Source: Tamarix chinensis
Taxonomy: Eukaryota; Streptophyta; Magnoliopsida; Caryophyllales; Tamaricaceae
Direction: 5' to 3'
Length of the DNA stretch: 64,000 nucleotides
Assembly (NCBI GenBank): GCA_030549775.1
Contig: CM060180.1
Coordinates: 28,468,590-28,532,589, forward strand
Part shown: one piece after another, positions 58,430-64,000 of the stretch
Position numbering within the stretch: position 1 is the first letter of the stretch
Layout: each line of letters starts with the position of its first letter
Notes under the pieces: generated by a model
The model's database searches: none
Seen by the model: the letters and a program-made list of their open reading frames with translations, nothing else
What the model was told of the DNA's origin: nothing
Made by a program: the position numbers and the translations under genes

Positions 58430-60110
58430 AGTGGAGATAGCTAAGGTGGTAATGTTAGATTGCTGACAGGTATAGTCCTCAAGTAAGCCTTGAAGGTTTT
58501 TGGTCTCTCATGCTTTCAATGACATCCAGGAATTATTTTGGAATGTAAAAGGAGTAATGAGTGACACAATTGCTCATGTCACTTAGGAGATTTGGTTAAA
58601 AGGTTTAAGGCTTGGATTTTTATTCTCATTGAGCTAAGAATAAGCTGGAAAAAGGCTTACAGGGTCATTTCCTCTAGAGGTGTTTCCAATGCTATGAGAG
58701 TAGATGTTATTAGCTTATCAAGAGGCATATGGATTCTCTGACAAGAGGACAAAGTCAATCTTGAGTTCCTTTCATGTGGGAGGTGAATTATGAATTCCTT
58801 GGTATAGCAACAAGGCCAGGCATTGTGGTTGTTGTCTACCATCTATGCAAGTCCCAATCTGGTCATACATGAATCACTCTGGCAACCTCTTAAACGAGAA
58901 GCAGATTGACATGCTTATCACTGTGACATCATATGAGACTTTAATCAGATAGATAAGATTGAGGACAAGTTCGGGGAGCACCCTCTCATATGATGGATAT
59001 GGGCTTCTAGGGGCCAAGGTTCACTTGGTTGGACTTCAAAGACTCTGAAAGAAGAACCTTGTAGAGGATGGATGGATCATGTTTGCACTAATCCTAGATG
59101 GAAGCTACAATTCTCTCAAGGTGTAGTGTAGCAACTCACCCGGCAATCTTCTGATCATTTGTCATTATTATTGTGCACAGATTCACGAAAGAATAATGGT
59201 AGCATCAATAGCCACTTATTTTATTTCGAAACTACTTGGTTGGAATACCCTCAATTTGGGGATTTCTTGCAGTCAAATTGGAGGAACGGCTCATCCTTGC
59301 TCAAGAACATCAATCGTTTCAAGAAAGAAGAATAAATTGCAAAATAGGTTGTGTGGCATGCGGATAGCCTCGAAGCGCGGAGGCTAAATGAGTATCTTCA
59401 TAAAGTTGAATGCTAATTGAGAAAAGAATGTGAATTGAACCTCACACAAGAAGAAACATATTGGAGACGGTGTTGTGAGGATCAATTTATTATTAAGGAT
59501 AAGTGTCATATGCGCCTTCGTCACTGCTCCCCCTTGCTTAGAGGAATTGGGGGAAGCAAGCTGGTTTGCTAATAGCATTGAGGATGGTGCTTATGTTGAA
59601 GGGATCACAACTTATTAATAACAAGTTATTTCCTTACCCCCACAAGTTATTTTTAGACTCCTCTCATATCTCCTTTAACAAATGAGGATAGGGTAATTTT
59701 AAGACTCTCCTACTTTACAAGTCTTCTTTTAGAAGAATTAGGAGGTTGTGGGCTAGCAACTCTTTGAGTGAGTCCGAACGACTTGGGTTTCTAGTTTTGT
59801 CCCAAGAGAGGCCAATGACATGATCATTAAACAGATCCCAAAGAAACCCAACCCAAAAGGTATAGTTAGCTTCCATCCGGGCGGCTTGATAAATGTCTCT
59901 ATTAAGGTCATTTCTAAAGTCCTCACAAATAGAATTCACCCCATTTTGGATAGCTCATATATTTCCAGGCCCCGCCCAAATAAGCTTTCTCCTGGGCAAA
60001 GTACAGATAGAAAACATTCTGCTCGTGCAAGAGCTAATGCATTCGTTCATGCGTAAGAATGGGAAGGTTGGTTATATGGCAATATAAATCAAAGGCCTAC
60101 GCACGGAAGC
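58430..60110 (+). pseudogene. LINE ORF2 remnant: endonuclease and start of reverse transcriptase
   Basis: The pieces follow ORF2 order. 58675-58880 gives GFSNAMRVDVISLSRGIWIL and then TIYASPNLVIHESLWQPLKRE, the endonuclease core. 58940-59170 gives NQIDKIEDKFGEHPLI and SRGQGSLGWTS, then CTNPRWKLQF with a SDHLSLLL motif. 59200-59480 gives FETTWLEYPQFGDFLQSNWRNGSSLLKNINRFKKE, the endonuclease-RT linker. 59820-60090 gives VISKVLTNRIHPILDS and FLLGKVQIENILLVQELMHSFMRK, the first reverse transcriptase motifs. Frameshifts occur between pieces. No palm (xADD) motif is present, so the element ends about 60110. Confidence 0.85.
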
Positions 60111-62451
60111 CTACTATCGGTTTTGTACCATGAAAAAGAAGCTCCTCACTAATAGAAACACCCTTTTGTTTATTCCAAGCATTAAATGCACCACTTCAGC
60201 AATATAAAATAGATGAAAATTGACACAACAATCTAGTATAATATATAACTATTTATCCTTTTTCAATATAACTATATATCCTTTCTTGTTTACCAATCAA
60301 CTAAGAATCACCTAAGAACCTAAAATAATTAGTGATTAGCATTTCTAACATTTTATTCTTAATCACTTACGAAAAAACATTATAGTACCTTAGAAAAAAA
60401 AAATGCATTCGAATAAAATGTGTTTAAATATGCAGACAATATACATAAGAAATTACACCAAAATACTAGAATGAAAAATAGAAGAGAAAAGAACTTAACA
60501 GCCGTGTTGCTTTTGTTGTGCTGCGAAATAGATCGTTGCCTTGAAGTAATAATACAGTCGGACCCTAACTTTAACACACTACCTCCTTTTTTGCTGCACT
60601 CGACCAAGAAGTTTGGAACAATGCAGAGCAATGCCCGGGTTGCAGAATTTTCAAACAATTCAAGGGTGGTCAAGAAAGATCGAATTTTTCTATCTTTTAA
60701 AAATAAGAAATGACCCTTTAAATAAAACCCAAAAAATTACACAGAGGAAAAATAGAGTGACCTCAAAATCAACACCCTACTTACACGATCGGTGGTGGAC
60801 GTTTGAGAACGTTCACATTGCTGAGGACTTAGAACCACGTTTATTGAACAAAAAGAAAGAAAAAATATTTTATAACTTCAACAAAAAAAAAAGAGTAGAC
60901 CCATCCAAATCTATGGCTCACCCACATTCGACGCCGACTGCACCATGCATAGTGCATAGTACAGTCCACTAGCTTGGAAAAACAGCTCAAATTATTAACT
61001 CAAACAAAACATGGGATAAAAGAGAGTAAAAATACTCGTCAAAAACAAAGTTTTCCATCATTGGGGAACTTTGGCAAAGCACCGGTCTGCCAATGATCCA
61101 ACAAAAGTGTAGTGGAATAGTAGTACACGGGACAACTGTTCTTGTTTCCAAACCCGCAAGAGGCAGTCCAACAAAATGTGGTAGGAGCAAAAAGATATGC
61201 ACGTAATCTATTTTTATGCAACAAAAATCTTTTTCCTTATGGTCCAAGCAAAGTGGATGCTCAAGACCGATCAACGTTACAAACATTGTTCAAACTTGTC
61301 AATCACGTGATACATTTCCCTTTTATCCTCGTCATTAATCAACATTAATTCAGATCACCCACAACTGCCTGGAAAAGCCACGTACCAAGCAGTTGAATTG
61401 CCTACAGAAATCCCGTGACAAAGTTCAAGTCTTATAGAGTGAAATACCATAAGCCGAGGTCGAGGATTAAAACAACGATTCATGCACAACACGAGACTTC
61501 TAAAGGACATCAGCCCAATCTTGTTTCCCTCTGAAGTACCTACAGCAGGATAAATAAGAAAACCAGATGACTCACAATCATGCCTTAGACATACATAAGA
61601 ACCAAGAATGAGGGGTAAAAAAAACACACACACACGAGATAGTCCAAAGACGATGCCAATCTCATATGCAGGCCGAGCCAAACGCCTGTATATTTGCTTC
61701 ATTATTAATAGAAAATTCATCACTCAGGTCCTTAACACAATCTGAACAGACAGTAGATATGAATAGCGAACCTACCTTCTAGACCATAGTACAACCCACA
61801 AAAAAGGGTAAGCCGAATACGAAATTGCAATAATTATCGTTACTGAGCTACAAGAAGCAGCTATGAAACTAGCAGTATTTCCACACCAAACCACAGATTG
61901 TCCTAATAAGAGAGCAAGGAAGACCAACGCTTTGATTTGGAAGTTTTATTAGTTAGTATCTTTATATTTTAGCAGGAAATTATTAGTATATCATCTAACA
62001 TCTTTTGTAGTGTTTTTGGTGGCTAAATAGTATGAAATAATAATTAATTATGGATACTAGGAGATTTTCTTTAGATATTATTCTTAAAAGTTTAGGGAGT
62101 TTTATAATTACCGTATTTAATAAGGGTCAAGCCCATAGACTGTATTAGGTACAAATAGGGCATTATGCCTCATCAATAATCAGTTAGGAGAATTGGCATA
62201 AAATTCTCTTCTACTCCTTCACTCTCTTGTTCTTTCCCTGTTTTACTATAGGAAATAGCAGGAATCCTAATTCCAAGCACACGCAAATTCAATTAACTCT
62301 CCAATTTCTCCGTAACTTAGATCCTCAAGTCAGGACCAAACCAAATTGAGACAAAAGTTAGAGGATACTTTCGTAGAACGGACAATATAGCAACGCAAAC
62401 TTCAGAATTGAAGACACTTCTAAGGACAATGATCAAACAGATTTTACCCAC
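60111..62451. other. Unassigned DNA, possible LTR fragment at its end
   Basis: No domain is recognised in the open frames (for example 60380-60673 minus and 61355-61723 minus). The sequence at about 61945-62330 has the look of an LTR: AT-rich U3, a TACAAATAGGGC box near 62150, and a CT-rich leader (TTCTACTCCTTCACTCTC). No partner LTR, target duplication or primer-binding site was found. Confidence 0.3.
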
Positions 62452-62877
62452 TAGACATAAATGGATATAGATATAAAAAAAGAAAAAAAAAATATCCACC
62501 GGGTTCGAGTATGAATATGGGTAAGAAATCTTCAAACCATACCCGCCTCCATATTTCTATATTTACCCACATTGGTTTACCCGATATGAAATTACCTATC
62601 GACCTTTCATATAAATATCTTAAATATATTTTATAATGTTAAAAAATTAATGAAAACTTGGATAGTCATGTCGGGTAATTAGAAAATTTATCCCAAATAA
62701 ATGAGTAATTGAAAATACGTCAGATAAATCCATTATCTAACGGATATCAAATACCTGGCAAATTCAAATATGGATAACATAATTGACACCCATTAGATTT
62801 CAGGTTTAGATTTGGATATGGGTTTTCTTATTGGAATTGAGTAACATGCAGGGAATACCTAATCCATTACCATCCAC
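62452..62877. mobile_element. Decayed hAT-like element, relative of 28792-29269
   Basis: It starts TAGACATAAATGGATATAGAT and ends CCATTACCATCCACA. The sequence AATATCCACCGGGTTCGAGTATG (62491 onward) aligns with the same part of the nested element at 28792, as does TTTACCCGATATGAAATTA. No target duplication is seen and terminal repeats are eroded. Confidence 0.55.
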
Positions 62878-64000
62878 AGACACTTCCCTCTAGCATTGGC
62901 CTTCACAACACCATTATCTGCCTTCATCCAAATGCCACAACATAGCCATTAACATCGTTGGTGAAGCCTCACAACACCAATTGTACGAAGGCTTTAAATA
63001 GTAAGGGTTACGCAAAATTTGTCCGAAAACAATATTGGACTACAACGAATTGGAAAGGTGTCGAAGCCGGCAACTAACCCCAGTCTACCGGCAATCATTT
63101 CCAAACCATCAATGCCTCACCGCTACCAACACCACTTGTCCCATGCTCTTTCCCATTCTATCCTCGCCATCAGCATAGGGGTTAGCCATAACAAAGTCTC
63201 CAATAACTTCACCAACCCTTTTTCAGTGGTCGTTAACCATTTGTCACCCCAATTTCACCACCCTAACCCTAAAACCCCAATTCAACCAAACCTTACCCTA
63301 ATCCACCTACCACCAACCAAAGCACTCCACAATTGCCCCTACCCCCATGCCAGAGCACCACCTAGCCACCTTCATCATCCTCTAGTGAGTTATCCCTAGG
63401 GAGCCACTAGCGGCTAGCTCCAACCACAGGACATGGCATCCACCCCTATTCCTTCATTATCTTATGTGACAACACCCAAGATTAGTTTAGATGAGTTGTT
63501 ATCTTCGATCAGAGCCCAAGTGCCGCTCATCTTATCGGCGCAATTTCCAATGCTCAAAACCCTCGTTGGCAACCGCCCAAAATACCCACCATTACAACCA
63601 TGCTCTATGCTAAGGCCAATTACAACCTAAAATGCCTAGACAACCCTCTAAAACTTCCCGTCACCCTCGCCCAATGCAAGGAAGCCTCCTTAGCCTCCCG
63701 AATACTAGCAGATAATTGCTTCAAACCTTAAAAAAGCCATGGTTAAGCAATTGCCACACTTGGATATCTTTCCAGACATCTCTTGACAGTTCAAGCAGAA
63801 CCTTGGGATCGTCTTCATTCATCTAGGGGGCACTTGTTTTGTATTTGGAAAGAAGCTTCAAGTCCTCTAGGAGGCCAAGTCAATTTTGCCCGCCTCCAGA
63901 TTATCCAATAAGAAGATGAAAAAGTCTAATTGTTATTGGAAGCTCCTCAAAGATATTCTAGATTTCCAACATGACAGGCATACGGCCCCAGAACACTCTC
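62878..64000. other. Unassigned DNA at right edge
   Basis: GC is somewhat higher and C-rich. Plus-strand open frames at 63019-63399 and 63433-63630 are Pro/His-rich or short and show no domain. It could be the start of an unknown gene or of another LINE ORF1 running off the window; I cannot decide. Confidence 0.3.

Larger units (their letters stand above)
46741..60110 (+). mobile_element. Plus-strand LINE remnant, split by a Copia insertion
   Basis: ORF1 sequence at 46741-48469 and ORF2 sequence at 58430-60110 lie in the same orientation on either side of the Copia element at 48475-57265, which has near-matching 5-bp duplications. The simplest reading is one LINE interrupted once, then decayed. 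The stretch 57600-58330 is AT-rich and may be a further insertion. The LINE is truncated after the first reverse transcriptase motifs at about 60110. Confidence 0.7.

Noticed and set aside
60380..61723. Minus-strand open frames as exons of a host gene
   Set aside because: Some stretches look non-repetitive, but I found no domain or consistent splice sites linking them.
63019..63630. Pro/His-rich open frames near the right edge as a gene
   Set aside because: No domain, no splice pattern I can support, and low complexity. Left as unassigned because the window ends.

Overview
The window is nuclear DNA of a flowering plant, most likely a eudicot. The evidence is a cytosolic-type tRNA-Thr(AGU), two intact plant-type genes (a CAF1 deadenylase and a PEX11A-type peroxin), an AT-rich background, and a dense stack of plant transposons (L1-type LINEs, Copia, Gypsy/Athila-like, hAT, large LTR derivatives). 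There is no bacterial gene organisation, CRISPR array or operon.

Layout: 1-5519 is the gene-bearing left end: tRNA-Thr (842-915, minus), then the CAF1 gene (1526-2356, plus) and its non-coding downstream DNA. 5536-10425 is a decayed minus-strand LINE bounded by a 16-bp target duplication (15/16 identical). 10846-14093 is a minus-strand Copia element truncated at its 5' end against a GC-richer block of unknown origin (14094-14930). 14931-17640 is AT-rich and unassigned. 17640-22597 holds Athila-like Gypsy debris. 22598-29600 contains an LTR fragment, a hAT transposase pseudogene, a Gypsy integrase scrap, a large AAG/AG microsatellite and several non-autonomous hAT elements, one nested in another. 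PEX11A (30104-30934, minus) lies between hAT derivatives. 31497-35376 holds two more hAT-like elements, the second carrying a seven-copy ~270-293 bp satellite.

36189-46501 is the most striking object: a complete, apparently very young, non-coding LTR retrotransposon with two 4,670-bp LTRs and only 973 bp of internal DNA, flanked by GATTG target duplications. Its internal domain contains serial copies of both replication priming motifs: the tRNA-iMet primer-binding site as a palindrome array, and the polypurine tract three times. From 46741 to about 60110 a plus-strand LINE is split by a Copia element (48475-57265), which is itself split by a 3.2-kb solo LTR related to the giant LTRs (48774-51989) and by a hAT element (53331-53918). 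60111-64000 is mostly unassigned, with a possible LTR fragment and one decayed hAT relative.

Only the tRNA, CAF1 and PEX11A look functional as genes. CAF1 acts in mRNA deadenylation and PEX11A in peroxisome proliferation; nothing suggests they work together. Everything else is transposon-derived or unassigned.
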